Assembly: GCA_003136315.1 (NCBI GenBank)
Contig: PLDW01000088.1
Location: 1-64,000, forward strand
DNA: 64,000 nt
Reading direction: 5' to 3'
Source of the DNA: Gemmataceae bacterium
Lineage (GTDB): Bacteria > Planctomycetota > Planctomycetia > Gemmatales > Gemmataceae
In this document: positions 45,381 to 57,400 of the stretch, in pieces
Numbering within the stretch: position 1 is the stretch's first letter
How the letters are laid out: each line of letters starts with the position of its first letter
Notes under the pieces: generated by a model
The model's input: the letters and a program-made list of their open reading frames with translations, nothing else
Databases searched by the model: none
What the model was told of the DNA's origin: nothing
Program-made: the position numbers and the translations under genes

Positions 45381-45445
45381 GGTGCCACGGGCGGCTAGTC
45401 CGCCCGTGTGACGCCTTCACGCGCGGACAAGCCGCCCGTGGCACC
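45381..45445. repeat. Long 65-nt palindrome
   Basis: GGTGCCACGGGCGGC (45381-45395) pairs perfectly with GCCGCCCGTGGCACC (45431-45445), and the inner GTCCGC/GCGGAC with CGTGTGA/TTCACGC extends it into a near-complete cruciform. It lies between the convergent TPR-like and UxaA genes and may serve as a shared terminator, or be another REP family. Confidence 0.7.
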
Positions 45446-45480
45446 CAAGCCCACCAGTAGATTTTCTCTCACCAACTGCC

Positions 45481-47052
45481 TCACAGGGTTGGGCCGATCG
45501 ACCAGGGTGCGAATTCTTCCTCTCCCACGCCATTGATCTCGCTCTTCGTCTGCTCCCCACTCGCCACTGCCAGGATTTTCTCGAAGATTTCGCGACCGAC
45601 CTCAGCTACCGGAGTACCCTCCAGGATTCGTCCGGCGTTGATGTCCATGTCACCAAGCATGTGTTCATAGAGCGGTGTGTTCGTTGCCACCTTGATGGAG
45701 GGGCTGGGCTTGCAGCCGAACACGCTCCCCCGCCCAGTCGTGAACACACACACGTTCGCTCCGCCAGCCACAATCCCAGTCATGCTCACCGGATCGTAGC
45801 CCGGCGTATCCATCACCACAAACCCCTTCGCGGTCACAGGTTCAGCGTACTGGTACACATCCACCATTGCCGTGCTCCCGGCCTTCGCAATTGCGCCGAG
45901 TGACTTCTCGTAAATCGTGGTGAGCCCGCCCTCCTTGTTACCCGGCGACGGGTTGTTATTGATCTCCGCTCCGAAGAGGCTGGTGTACCATTCCCACCAC
46001 TTGATTCGCTCAACCAGCTTCTCGCCGACTGCCTTTGAGACTGCCCGTCGGGTCAGGATATGCTCGGCCCCATAAATCTCCGGCGTCTCTCCCAGAATGC
46101 TCGTCCCGCCCTGCTGGACGATCAGGTCACTGGCCACGCCAAGAGCCGGGTTGGCAGTGACCCCGCTATTTCCATCCGACCCACCACAATTCGTTCCCAG
46201 GATCAGATGCTTCGCCGGAAGCTGAACCCGTCGCATCGCGTTGACACGGGGGAGCATCTCGGCGACGGCCTTGACCCCCGCCTCGACCGTCTTTCCGATC
46301 CCGCCGCAGTCCTGGATGCTCAGACTCAGCGGCTTATTCGGTCGGCCGTTCAACTGGATGAGGTCGAGGTGCTCGGTCTCGATCAGGTGCCCGGCCTGGA
46401 CAATCTCGCATCCGAGCCCGACGAGCAGGTACGCGGCCACATTTGGGTGCCTGGCGAAGCCGGCCAGAGTCCGGTCGAGTTGTTTGTGGTCCGGACCATC
46501 GAACTGCATCCCGCATCCCTGCCGGTGAACGATCGCGACCACCCCATCGACGTTCGGGAAGTCCTTGAGGAGCCCGGCATCCCTCACTCGCTGGGTGATG
46601 TATTTACTGGTGCTGGCCGAGCAGTTCACGGTGCTGATCACAGCGAGGTAGTTCCGCGTCCCGTACCGCAGGTGGGCGGGCCGGTCGGGGCCACGGTCGA
46701 ATCCCATGAACGATCGGTACTCGGCGGGTGGGGGGAGCGGGGCCGGTGTTGCCGAAGCATGCGCGTAATCCCGCTCGAACGACGTGACTTTCACGTTGTG
46801 GACATGGACATGATCACCAGCCGCGATATCGCGGCCTGCGAAGCCGATCACCTGCCCGTATTTGGAGATCGGTTCCCCCTCCCGGATCGGGCGAATGGCG
46901 AACTTGTGCCCCATCTTGATGGCTGCGGGGAGACGGATGGTGGTTCCGTCGACGCGGAGTTCCGCCCCGGTCGGGATCGGCTTGCGGGCAACAGCGATAT
47001 TGTCTTCCGCACGGAGGTGGACGGCGAAATCCGACAGGGGAGCGGCGGACAT
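45481..47052 (-). CDS. Altronate dehydratase family protein (UxaA/GarD-like)
   Basis: The 523-aa protein has both parts of the UxaA family. The N-terminal SAF-like domain (NIAVARKPIPTGAELR...KMGHKFAIRPIREGEPISKYGQVIG) is followed by the catalytic domain (GTRNYLAVISTVNCSAS, IVHRQGCGM, LGTNCGGSDGNSGVTANPALG, GGLTTIYEKSLGAIAKAGS). It dehydrates a sugar acid (altronate, or a galactarate-like acid), probably in hexuronate breakdown. No other hexuronate gene is nearby, so the substrate is open. GAAGGA lies 9 nt before the ATG. Confidence 0.88.
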   Translation of the reverse strand: MSAAPLSDFAVHLRAEDNIAVARKPIPTGAELRVDGTTIRLPAAIKMGHKFAIRPIREGEPISKYGQVIGFAGRDIAAGDHVHVHNVKVTSFERDYAHASATPAPLPPPAEYRSFMGFDRGPDRPAHLRYGTRNYLAVISTVNCSASTSKYITQRVRDAGLLKDFPNVDGVVAIVHRQGCGMQFDGPDHKQLDRTLAGFARHPNVAAYLLVGLGCEIVQAGHLIETEHLDLIQLNGRPNKPLSLSIQDCGGIGKTVEAGVKAVAEMLPRVNAMRRVQLPAKHLILGTNCGGSDGNSGVTANPALGVASDLIVQQGGTSILGETPEIYGAEHILTRRAVSKAVGEKLVERIKWWEWYTSLFGAEINNNPSPGNKEGGLTTIYEKSLGAIAKAGSTAMVDVYQYAEPVTAKGFVVMDTPGYDPVSMTGIVAGGANVCVFTTGRGSVFGCKPSPSIKVATNTPLYEHMLGDMDINAGRILEGTPVAEVGREIFEKILAVASGEQTKSEINGVGEEEFAPWSIGPTL

Positions 47053-47581
47053 CGAGACGGTTCCTTCGGGAAGGGCGTGAACAGCGGCTTCGCTTTCACA
47101 CTACCGGAAACCGACCGGACCGGGCAGAGGAACCGGCCTGGAGCAGCCCCATCGCTCAAGAGGACAAGGGAGAACAAGGGGTTGCCGCACTCGCCCAAAC
47201 TGAAGATCGGAACCGGGCAACTAGCAGGGATCAATCCACCCGGCATCTCCGACCGTATAACTGGAGTGTCGTCGTGGGAGTCAGTGCGATTCACGCAGTT
47301 GGATCTTTCCAACTTCAGCCCCGAGAGCCAGTCCCGTTCAAGCGTTCGGCTCATGGGTTCCGGGAACGTCGCGAAGCAAGCCGCCCCGCCACTCTGCCGA
47401 ACGTCTCGATCCCTAAACCTTGCAAGATCTTGGAGCTTTCTCTCTTTATTTGTTCGGCCTGGCCCATTACAGTTACTTTGCAGCTCATGAGCTCGCAACT
47501 GGCCGGTTGTCGCCGCTGAGTCGAGATTGCGTCAAGTGGATCAAGGACAAGTTGTAGGGGATTTCGGAGGCCGAGATCAAC
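47053..47581. other. Intergenic region upstream of the kinase gene
   Basis: 529 bases between divergent genes with no gene or repeat that I can support; it should hold both promoters. GGAGG near 47563 serves the kinase gene. Confidence 0.4.
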
Positions 47582-50500
47582 GTGAACCCGACACCCAATT
47601 CGGAGCGGACGGTTGCAGCGAGTGCAGACGTCGACCCGGACAAGAGACCCCCCCCACCAACAGATGCCGACCCGGAGACGGAACCAGGGATCTCGCCGAC
47701 CACACCCAAGCCGGTGCGACCGGTTGCCAACCTGAGTGGTCCTGAAGGCAAACCGATCCAGGACACACCGACTGATCCGGCGGGCACGATTGTCCAGCAG
47801 TCTGAAATCGAGGCAATTGATCCGCTCATCAAGGCCATTTGTCCACCCGCAGAGAATGCCCCCGACCCGGCAATCGCTGAATCTCCCGCGTTGCCAGACA
47901 AAGCGGTTTCCCCAGCTGGCCCAGTGGATATCCGACCCGGTCTGAGCACTGGCAACCCGTCAGCAACTCCACTCACGCAGGCGACGATCGAACCCGTCAT
48001 CCCCAATCCCGCGGGGTCGACTGTTCGAGGTGAGGTCCGTCCGGCCAACGGACAGCCCCGCCCTCATGTACCCGGATACCGCCTCATCGAGATCATCGGG
48101 CGCGGCGGGATGGGAGTGGTCTACCGGGCGACCGACCTCGAGCTGAACCGGACAGTGGCCCTGAAAATGGTTATGACAAGCGACCACGCCGGTGATGGCG
48201 TCCGGGTTCGCTTTCAGGAAGAGACCAAGGCTGTCGCCCAACTCCAGCACCCGAACATTGTTCAGATCTTCGAGGTCGGGGAAGTCGATGGGATCCCGTT
48301 CTGCGCGCTGGAGTTTGTACCCGGGGGAAATCTCGCCGCATCCCTGGCTGGCATACCCCAGGATCCGGTCTTGGCCGCTCAGCGTGCCGAAGTTCTGGCT
48401 CGGGCAATGGATGCCGTCCACTCTGCCGGCATCATCCACCGGGATCTGAAGCCGGCGAACGTCCTGCTCGCTGCCGACGGCACGCTGAAGATCACGGATT
48501 TCGGTCTGGCCAAGCGACTGGACGGAGTCTCTGGCTTGACTCTCCACGGGGAGATCCTTGGGACACCAAGTTACATGGCCCCGGAGCAAGCCCTGGGGGA
48601 ACTCGAGCGGATCGGGCCGCTCTCCGATGTCTGGGCTCTCGGGGCGATCTTGTATGAGATGCTCACTGGCCGTCCCCCGTTCCGCGGGACGAGGGTCCAG
48701 GAGACCCTCATCCAGGTCTACACCGAGGATCCGGTATCGATTCGCCTGCTCCAACCCGGGTGCCCGCGAGATCTGGAAACGGTCTGCCTGAAGTGCCTGG
48801 AGAAAGAGCCTGCGAAGCGGTATTCGTCGGCTGCCGCCCTGGCCGAGGATCTGACCCGGTTCCTCGACAATCGCTCGATCCTCGCCCGCCGGGCCGGACC
48901 GGTCGAGCGAACCGTGAAGTGGGCGCGACGGTCACCACTCCGAGCCATGCTGGCCGCGACCTTGGCCATCTGCCTCGGGATGCTGGTGACCATCCTGCTT
49001 CTCAAGTCTCAGGCGGATCACAAGGCTGCCATTGTGGCCCGCCAGGAGGCCGCCCTCAAAGATCACGAACTGGATGAGGCCCGCCGCCATGAGAGTGCCC
49101 GCGCACGGTTTAACAGCCTCTACGCCGAGGCCGAGCAAGCCGCGACGGTTGCCCGTCCCGATGCCGTGACCTGGGAAAGTGTCGTCCGAAGCCTGCAATC
49201 GGCCAACGAGGTGGCCAGGAGCGAGCCCAATGCCTTCACGGAATGGTCTCTCAAGGCATCGGCCGACCGGCTCCTCGCCAGGGCCAATGCGGCTCTGGCA
49301 GATGCCCGTCTGCGAGAAAACGAGCGAGGCAAGCTGACTCGGCTCGGGGAACTGCATGGCGACGCCGTTTTTTTCGCCACCCTGGCCACTGGCCTGGGAC
49401 TCGAGGACAACCTGGAACGTGTCCGCCAGGCTGTCGCCGAGGGCCTGGCCCTCTTTCAAATCGACATCAACGGTGACGGCCCACCTCGGGTCGCACTCGG
49501 GTTTTTCACACCCGACGAACTCCGGACTATGACGTCCCGCTGTTACGAACTTCTGCTCCTCGACGCCCAGGCTCTGACCATGCCTCGGCCCGCCGATAAG
49601 CAGACCGCTGGGGCAATCCGGCAATCCGTTCCGGAAGCCCTTCGACGACTCGACCGGGCCGACCGGTTGCTCTCCGGCACACAGACCCGCAGCGGACTCA
49701 CCCAACGGGCCGAGTATCTGGCAGCGCTGGGCAAGAAAGACGAATCGGAATCGATCGCGTCAAAAGCGGAGGCCACCGCCCCCGTTCTCGCGACGGATTA
49801 TTTCCTGATCGGCTTGGGGCATTACCGCAGGGATGAGTTCAGCAAGGCCACCCCAGCCCTCGTTACCGCACTCCGAGCCGAACGGGGGCATTACGGAGCC
49901 CAATACCTCCTGGCTATCTGTCAGCTCCGAGAAGGTATGCACCTGGAGGCCAAAAACGGCCTGACCCGATGCCTGGAGCAACGACCGGGCTTCATCTGGC
50001 CTCGACTCCTTCGGGCGTCGGCCGAAATGGAGTTAGCCCGCAGGGGGTCAAACACCTATCCGGCCGCACGGGAGGATCTCGATGTCGTCCTTGCCAACCC
50101 GCCTGACGCCGCCGCCCGCTACGTCGCTCTCACCAACCGCGGGGTTCTGGCGATTCACCAGCGTGACTGGGACGCTGCGGTGGCCGACCTGAAGGAAGCG
50201 ATTCGTCAGCTTCCGGACGCCCTCCCAGCGTATATCAACCTGGCGCTCACATACCGGAATCGGGCCGAAGATCCCCGGGTGTTCGCACTGGTCTTCGCTC
50301 CAAGCGGTACATTCGTTTACCAGGCAGCCTTCGCCGAATACCGCCGACAGGCGTTGGATGAATCCATTGCTGTGCTCGACGAGGCCATTCGGCGGCAGCC
50401 GAATGTCTCCCGACTCTATCACGAGCGTGGACGTATCCACCTCCTCCGTGGTGACATCACCCGAGCCCGGGAAGACCTGGCTCATGCAATCGTATCCGCC

Positions 50501-51358
50501 AAAACCCTCGGCTTCATCTCGACCTTGGCGGATGATCTCCTCGATCTCGGCCAATTGATGCATGCCAGCGGCGAATACTCCAATGCTGTCAAGATGTATA
50601 CCGCGATTTTGGATCTCCCCGCCGCCAAGATCGCGGGAGAGAAACGGGCGCTGGCGGCCCGTCAGTTGGCCAACCCACTGATCGCGCTGAAGAAATGGAA
50701 GGAGGCAGCCACAGCCATTGACCTCTACCTGGAATTGACTCCTGTCGCGGAGGGCCAATCGCTGCCGGACGGGCACTCGCGCCGGATGGCCGATGCCCTC
50801 AAGATCCGCGCCCTCATCCACGCCGAGCAGAACGACCTGCGAGCCGCGCTGGATAGCTATACCCGGGCGCTGGGCTTCGTTCGCGACCCGGAGGTGCTGG
50901 TTCTCCGTGGCTGGGCCTACCACGCAATGGGAGCAACGGGGCTGAGTCTGAAAGATTTCGAGGAAGTACTCAGTCTTCGGCCAGGGGATTCAAACGCCCT
51001 TCTGGGCCGGGCAGATGCCCGGGTGAAATCGGGCCAACTGCGTGATGCACTCGCCGATGCCAATGAGGCCCTTCGGAACCTCCCGGCAGATATCCGTTCG
51101 CAAACACGGTTTCGATTGCTGTATAATGCCTCTCGGGTCTTTGCACAACTCGCACAACGCGAGCCGGACCCTGCTGCCGGGGGTCGCCACCTTTCCCGTA
51201 CTGCCGAACTGCTCCGGCAAATCCTGTCCGATAGCCCCCTGGCCGACCGGCCCAGGCTCTGGAAAGATCTCGTTGTGGCCGATCCCGTACTGGGGAAGAT
51301 GAGTCTGACTCCGGCTCTGGCGGGCGTGGCCGCCGAGTTCGGAAACCGTGGTCAATGA
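47582..51358 (+). CDS. Ser/Thr protein kinase with membrane segment and C-terminal TPR-like repeats
   Basis: 1258 aa: a disordered Pro-rich N-terminus (1-160), then a complete PASTA-less Hanks kinase (GRGGMGVVYRA, the Lys in VALKMV, HRDLKPANVLL, DFGLAK, GTPSYMAPEQA). A membrane segment follows (AMLAATLAICLGMLVTILLL), then ~770 residues of TPR-like helix pairs (for example LVTALRAERGHYGAQYLLAICQLREGMHLEAKNGL and WDAAVADLKEAIRQLPDALPAYINLALTYRN). The kinase faces the cytoplasm and the repeats should be outside or periplasmic. It starts at GTG with GGAGG upstream and ends 46 nt before the giant surface protein gene, so the two are likely co-transcribed. Confidence 0.88.
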   Translation: MNPTPNSERTVAASADVDPDKRPPPPTDADPETEPGISPTTPKPVRPVANLSGPEGKPIQDTPTDPAGTIVQQSEIEAIDPLIKAICPPAENAPDPAIAESPALPDKAVSPAGPVDIRPGLSTGNPSATPLTQATIEPVIPNPAGSTVRGEVRPANGQPRPHVPGYRLIEIIGRGGMGVVYRATDLELNRTVALKMVMTSDHAGDGVRVRFQEETKAVAQLQHPNIVQIFEVGEVDGIPFCALEFVPGGNLAASLAGIPQDPVLAAQRAEVLARAMDAVHSAGIIHRDLKPANVLLAADGTLKITDFGLAKRLDGVSGLTLHGEILGTPSYMAPEQALGELERIGPLSDVWALGAILYEMLTGRPPFRGTRVQETLIQVYTEDPVSIRLLQPGCPRDLETVCLKCLEKEPAKRYSSAAALAEDLTRFLDNRSILARRAGPVERTVKWARRSPLRAMLAATLAICLGMLVTILLLKSQADHKAAIVARQEAALKDHELDEARRHESARARFNSLYAEAEQAATVARPDAVTWESVVRSLQSANEVARSEPNAFTEWSLKASADRLLARANAALADARLRENERGKLTRLGELHGDAVFFATLATGLGLEDNLERVRQAVAEGLALFQIDINGDGPPRVALGFFTPDELRTMTSRCYELLLLDAQALTMPRPADKQTAGAIRQSVPEALRRLDRADRLLSGTQTRSGLTQRAEYLAALGKKDESESIASKAEATAPVLATDYFLIGLGHYRRDEFSKATPALVTALRAERGHYGAQYLLAICQLREGMHLEAKNGLTRCLEQRPGFIWPRLLRASAEMELARRGSNTYPAAREDLDVVLANPPDAAARYVALTNRGVLAIHQRDWDAAVADLKEAIRQLPDALPAYINLALTYRNRAEDPRVFALVFAPSGTFVYQAAFAEYRRQALDESIAVLDEAIRRQPNVSRLYHERGRIHLLRGDITRAREDLAHAIVSAKTLGFISTLADDLLDLGQLMHASGEYSNAVKMYTAILDLPAAKIAGEKRALAARQLANPLIALKKWKEAATAIDLYLELTPVAEGQSLPDGHSRRMADALKIRALIHAEQNDLRAALDSYTRALGFVRDPEVLVLRGWAYHAMGATGLSLKDFEEVLSLRPGDSNALLGRADARVKSGQLRDALADANEALRNLPADIRSQTRFRLLYNASRVFAQLAQREPDPAAGGRHLSRTAELLRQILSDSPLADRPRLWKDLVVADPVLGKMSLTPALAGVAAEFGNRGQ

Positions 51359-51404
51359 ACGGACGTGATCGTCGTTTCTCTCCGCTCAAGAGTTGGAGGC
51401 GATC

Positions 51405-54400
51405 GTGGCCAAACACACGTACTGGTTCTCACAAGACCCGTTCTCCGAGGTTCAGAACCGGACCGAATTACTGCTGGAGGATCTGGAGAACCGGCTGCCG
51501 CCGGCCGCTCATACACTCGTCGCGGCCAGCACGGCAGCAAACACTCTGACCTTGGGAGCCTTGAACACCGCGGAAGCATCTGGCGAGATTGCCACGGCCG
51601 ACGAGCAAGATCTGTACCGGATCCAACTGGGCATCGGTGATCGGTTAACTGTGGCCGTCACCGCTCAGTTGGCCGGAAGCGGACTCGAACCCGTTCTCAG
51701 AGTGTTCTCGGAATACGGCCAGGAGTTGGCCATTGATAATCAGGAGGGAGGCGACCCTCAGCTTACCTTCCAGGCGAATGCTCCCGGTGACTACTTCGTC
51801 GGCGTCTCATCTGCTGGAAACAGTCAGTACAATCCCACAGTTTCTGATAGCGGTAGCACGGGGACGACCACCGGTACCTACACACTCGACCTGGCCGTCA
51901 AGAAGAATCAGCCATTACAGTCCGACCTGGCCGGTTCCTCGTTCCGACTGGCCCAGACCACGGCTGCATGGGGAGACACGGTTCTGGCCTCGTTCAACAT
52001 CGAGAACCGGGGAGGAGCGAACGCCGGTGCTTTCAGCGTGCAGTTGTACGTCTCACCGGACCCGAACATCAATCCGTCGAACTCGACACCCCTGTTGGCG
52101 ACCCCCCTCGCGATGGATGGTCTGACCGCCGGGTCGAAATGGTCGGTGGAAGGACTGGCACTCACATTGCCCACGGGCCTGGGCACACTCAAATCCGGCC
52201 CTGTTTACATCGGACTGCGCATTACGCTCACCAACCCAGGCCAGGACAGCGGAACCTCGGACAAGGGCGGCGTTCATCGTGGCGAGGACTTCGAGTCCTT
52301 GACGATCGTGACACCCGTCTCCACGAATGTGACCGATCTGGCTCAGGCCGACCCGGACTTGAACATCCGCCTCAACGGGACATTGGGCGTCAATCAGTCT
52401 GAGCGATACCAGTTCACAATCAGCCAGACTCTGGGAGCCGGGCAGTTCACCGCGACGGCTCAGCCTACCTCGAACAACTCGTTTTTGCCTCAACTGGCAC
52501 TCTACGGGGGCGCGGAAGGGCAGACGTTGTTGGTCCAAACTCAGGGCGAGATCGATAACCCCAGTGCGACTCTCTCCCAGTACATTCAACCCGGGACGTA
52601 CTTCCTGAGCGTGAGCAGCGACCAGACGGGGAGCTATCAGCTCACGACCACGATGACGGCAGCGAGTTCGGTGTTGCAGACCGTCCCAACTGGTCCCGGC
52701 CCGTCTGCCATCGCGGTGGGAGACATCAACAACGATGGCGACCTCGACCTCGTGGTCGCCGACAGCACCTTTGGCAAGGGCAACACACTCAGCATCCTGA
52801 TGGGCAACGGCAATGGCACCTTCCTGCCGACACAGACCGTGACCGTCGGCCGAGACCCTGTCGCAGTGGCCATCGCTGATCTCAACGGCGACGGCAAGCC
52901 CGACCTCGTCGTGGCAAACGAAGAGGATAACACTGTCGGGGTGTTGCTGGGCAACGGCAATGGCACGTTCCAGCCCATGCAAACGTATGCCGTGGGCCAC
53001 CAACCGAGCAGTGTGGCGGTGGCCGACCTCACTGGCAATGGCATTCTCGACATTGTGGTCGTCAACACCGCTGATGACACTGTTGGAGTGCTGCTGGGTA
53101 ATGGCAACGGCACGTTCCAACCCATGCGAACGTATGCCGTGGGCCACCAACCGAGCAGTGTGGCGGTGGCCGACCTCAACGGCGATGGTATCCCTGACAT
53201 CGTGGTCGCCAACACCGGCTCCAATACTGTTGGGGTTCTGCTGGGCGAGGGTGATGGCACTTTCGGCTCCATGCATTCCTTCCCTGTGGGCGAGAAACCG
53301 AGCAGTGTGGCGGTGGCCGACGTCACTGGCAATGGCATCCTCGACATCGTTGTCGCCAACTCCGGCGATAATACCGTTGGGGTGCTTTTGGGAAAAGGAG
53401 ACGGCACCTTCGCGATGCAATCGCAGTATTCCGTGGGAACGCAACCGCTCTCCCTGGTGGTGGCGGACATCAACGACGATGGTAAGCCCGATATTGTGGT
53501 CAGCAATAACAATAATACAGTCAGCTATTTGTTTGGCAATGGCGATGGTACCTTCGCAACACAACAGACCTCTCAATTACCGCAAAATTCTTCCGCGGTG
53601 GTGGTGGCGGACATCAATGGAGATGGCAACCCGGACCTCATCGCCACCGACTCCGGTTCTGCGGGTCAGCCTGGCTCCGGCATCAGTGTCCTGCTGGGGA
53701 ACGGGGACGGCTCATTCCAGAGTCAACCTGTTCTGCCGGTTGGAGTTGGGCCAGTCTCGCTGGCAGTCGGAGACTTCAACGGCGATGGCCGTCCCGATGT
53801 CGCCGTGGCCAGTGTGGGCAGTCAAGAGGTGACGGTGGAACTGGGCAATGGTGATGGCACTTTCTCGCCACAGACACCGATACACGTCGGGAATCGACCG
53901 ATGGCTGTTGCGACAGCCGACCTGAACAACGACGGCCGTGCCGACCTCGTCGTTGCCAATTTTGATGACAATACCGTCGGTGTCATGCTTGGCAATGGGG
54001 ATGGCACCTTCCGGCCCGAGGTGACATACCCGGTCGGGCTGGGGCCTTGCTCACTGGTGCTGGCCGATCTCACTGGCGACGGCATCGACGACATCGTGGT
54101 CGCTAACAATGGCGACGGCACGGTGGGAGTCCTCCTGGGCAATGGTGATGGCACCTTCCAGCCCATGCGAGCCTACACTGTCGGGGCTGGCAATCCGACC
54201 GATCAGGCGGGGCTACTTCCTGGCCCTGGCCCGATTAGTGTGGCGGTGGCGGATGTGAATGGCGACGGGATACCGGACATCCTCGTTGCCAACGATCAGG
54301 ATAGCTCGGTGGATGTCCTACTGGGAGAAGGTCATGGCACATTCCAGCCCCAGCAAATCATCCCACTGCTCGATCAGCCCAGCGCGTTGGCGGTCGCCGA

Positions 54401-57400
54401 CGTTAATGGCGACGGGAAGACGGATATCATCGTCGTCAATTCCGGTGCCAGCACAGTTGGAGTGCTGTTGGGCAACGGGAACGGGACTTTCCAGACCCAG
54501 CGAATCTTCGGCGTGGGTCAAGATCCGCAGGCGGTGGCAATGGCCGATGTGAACGGTGACGGCCTGCCCGATCTGGTGGTCACGAACTCGAAAGACGACA
54601 CCGTCTCCGTGTTGCTGGGATTGGGCAATGGAGACTTCCAGAACCAACGCATTTTCGACGTCGGCCAAGACCCCTTGCCAGTCGTTGTGGCGGATCTCAA
54701 CAAGGACGGCAAGCCGGATATACTGGTCGGGAATTTCGGCGACAATACGCTCACTGCCCTTCTCGGGAACGGTGATGGGACATTCACGATAGCAACGGCA
54801 ACGAATAGTGCTCAGGTATCCAACACACCGTATCTGGTCGATCTCACCGGAGCAGTCGATTCGACCGGCCAACCGATTCTCGACAGCGTCATTCTCGATA
54901 GCGCAGGGAACATCCTTTTCCGCCAGGGTCTGCCTGGTGGCAGCAACCAGTTTGAGCCCCCTGTAACACTCAACCCGACTCGTTCCGCCCAGGACGTGGC
55001 TCCGCTCCAGACTTCATCAGGCTGGGTCGTTGCCGCAGCCGACTCCGCACCGGATCCGAATCTGTCAACACCCGGTCATCTGGTCTACACGATTTCGCTG
55101 TATAATGTCACCCTGAGCGGGAAGGTGAACCCACCCACAATCGCCTTATCCACATCGCTCGTGCCGACACAAATCTTTGCTGCCGATCTGAGTGGTGACG
55201 GTCGCGATGGCGATCTGGTGATCGCCAACTCTCTCAATAATAGCATTCAGGTTGCCATCCAGCAGCCCGATGGAACATTCGGCTCCCTCCTCACACTGTC
55301 GACCGGGGACGATCCTTCCGACGTTACCTTTGCCGATGTCAACGGAGATGGCTTGACGGATATCATCGTCACCAATCAAGCTTCTGGTGATGTCAGTATC
55401 TTTCTCAACGACAATAATCATTCATTTACCACCAGTGAACGCATTCGTGCTGGCAGTAGCCTCTCCGATATTAATACTTCATCAACGATCACGACTGTCG
55501 CTGGTAACAAGTTTCAGAATTATTTTGGGGACGGTGGGCTAGCCACTGACGCGACCCTGAACAATCCAGTGGGGATCGCAGCTGATAGCCAAGGTGACCT
55601 ATACATCACTGATTATTCCAATAACGTGATCCGTGAAGTGCTCGCTGGGACGGATATTATCAAGACTGTCGTCGGAACGGGGTCGGCCGGGTACGCTGGC
55701 GATGGTGGCCCAGCGACGTCGGCTCTGCTATCCGGTCCGGAGAGTGTGGCGCTCGATGCTGCTGGGAACCTGTACATCAGCGACACCAATAACAATGTGG
55801 TTCGTGAAGTCATCGCCAAAACGGGCATTATCGAGACCGTCGCCGGATCAGGAGTAGCCGGGTATTCTGGAGATCACGGACTGGCCACGAATGCCGAGCT
55901 GAACGGGCCTTCGGGAATCGCGGTCGATGATTCGGGCAACCTGTACATTAGCGACACCAACAACAATGTCATCCGTGAGGTGGCAGTCGGCACGGGAGTG
56001 ATCACCACTGTCGCGGGGACGGGAGTTGCAGGGTATTCCGGGGATAGTGGCCTTGCCACCGCGACCGAGTTGGACGGGCCGCTAGGGATCGCGGTTGATG
56101 GCTCAGGTAACCTGTACATTGCCGATACCTTCAACCATCTGGTTCGTGAGGTGGCAGTCGGTACAGGACTGATCACCACTGTCGCCGGGACGGGACTGAT
56201 TGGGACTCCTAATGACGGTCAACTGGCTACCGATGCCGAGCTATTGCATCCAGAGTGCCTGGCAATTGATCAGGCAGGTAACCTCTATATCTCTGACATA
56301 TTCACAAATATGATCTATGAGGTGTCGGCAGCAACACAGGTCATTACAATTGTCGCTGGAGCAGGGCCACAAGGGTACACTGGTGACAACGGACCCGCCA
56401 CCGCAGCCTTGTTGAGCGCTCCGGTCGGTGTCGCGTTAGATGGTTTCGGTAATCTCTACATTGTCGACAATGGCAACAATGTGATTCGTGAGGTGAACGC
56501 CGCGTCGGGGATCATTACGACTGTGGCTGGGACCGAATCCCATGAGTACTCTGGGCTGCCCGTGCTGGCGACTTCGGTCGTGCTCAGCTCTCCGGGATCA
56601 GCCGTGGTCGATAGCCACGGGAACTTGTACATCGCCGATTCCACTAACAATGTGATCCGTGAGGTCGCGGCTGAAACGGGTATTATCACCACGATCGCCG
56701 GAAATGGAATCGCCGGGTACTCGGGAGATGGAGGGCTTGCCACCGCAGCCGAACTGAATGATCCTGATGGTGTCGCAGTCGACAGCGACGGGAATGTTTA
56801 CATCGCCGATAGTTTCAATAACGTGATCCGCATGGTGGCGGCCGGGACAGGAATCATCACAACGATTGCCGGGACCGGGCCAAATAACGCCGGATATTCC
56901 GGTGATGGTGGGCCAGCGAATTTGGCCGAGTTGAATGGTCCGGAAAGTGTCACCATTGATAGTGCCGGGAACCTGTACATCGCTGATAGCTACAACAATG
57001 CGGTCCGTGAGATCGCGGCCAACACAGGGATTATCACCACTGTCGCCGGGATCGATGTTGATGGGATAGGAGTTGCAGGGTATTCCGGTGACGGTGGACC
57101 CGGGATCTCGGCCGAGCTAGACAATCCGGAAGGAGTCGCCGTCGATGCTGCCGGGAATCTGTACATCGCTGATAGCTTCAACAATGCGGTCCGTAAGGTC
57201 TCAGCCGAGACAGGAATCATCACCACTGTCGCCGGGACGGGAGTTGCAGGGTATTCCGGCGACGATGGACCCGCGACCTCGGCCGAGTTGAATAACCCCG
57301 AGGGAGTTGCAGTCGACGCTTCCGGAAACCTGTATATCTCGGACTTCTCCAATAACCGCATCCGTCGAGTGGCGGCGCAAACTGGCATTATCACCACATT

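Noticed and set aside
46060-47490. Plus-strand ORF of 476 aa
   Set aside because: It is the antisense shadow of the UxaA-like gene.
52053-53576. Minus-strand ORF of 507 aa
   Set aside because: It is the antisense shadow of the FG-GAP repeats, where the strong codon periodicity keeps the opposite frame open.
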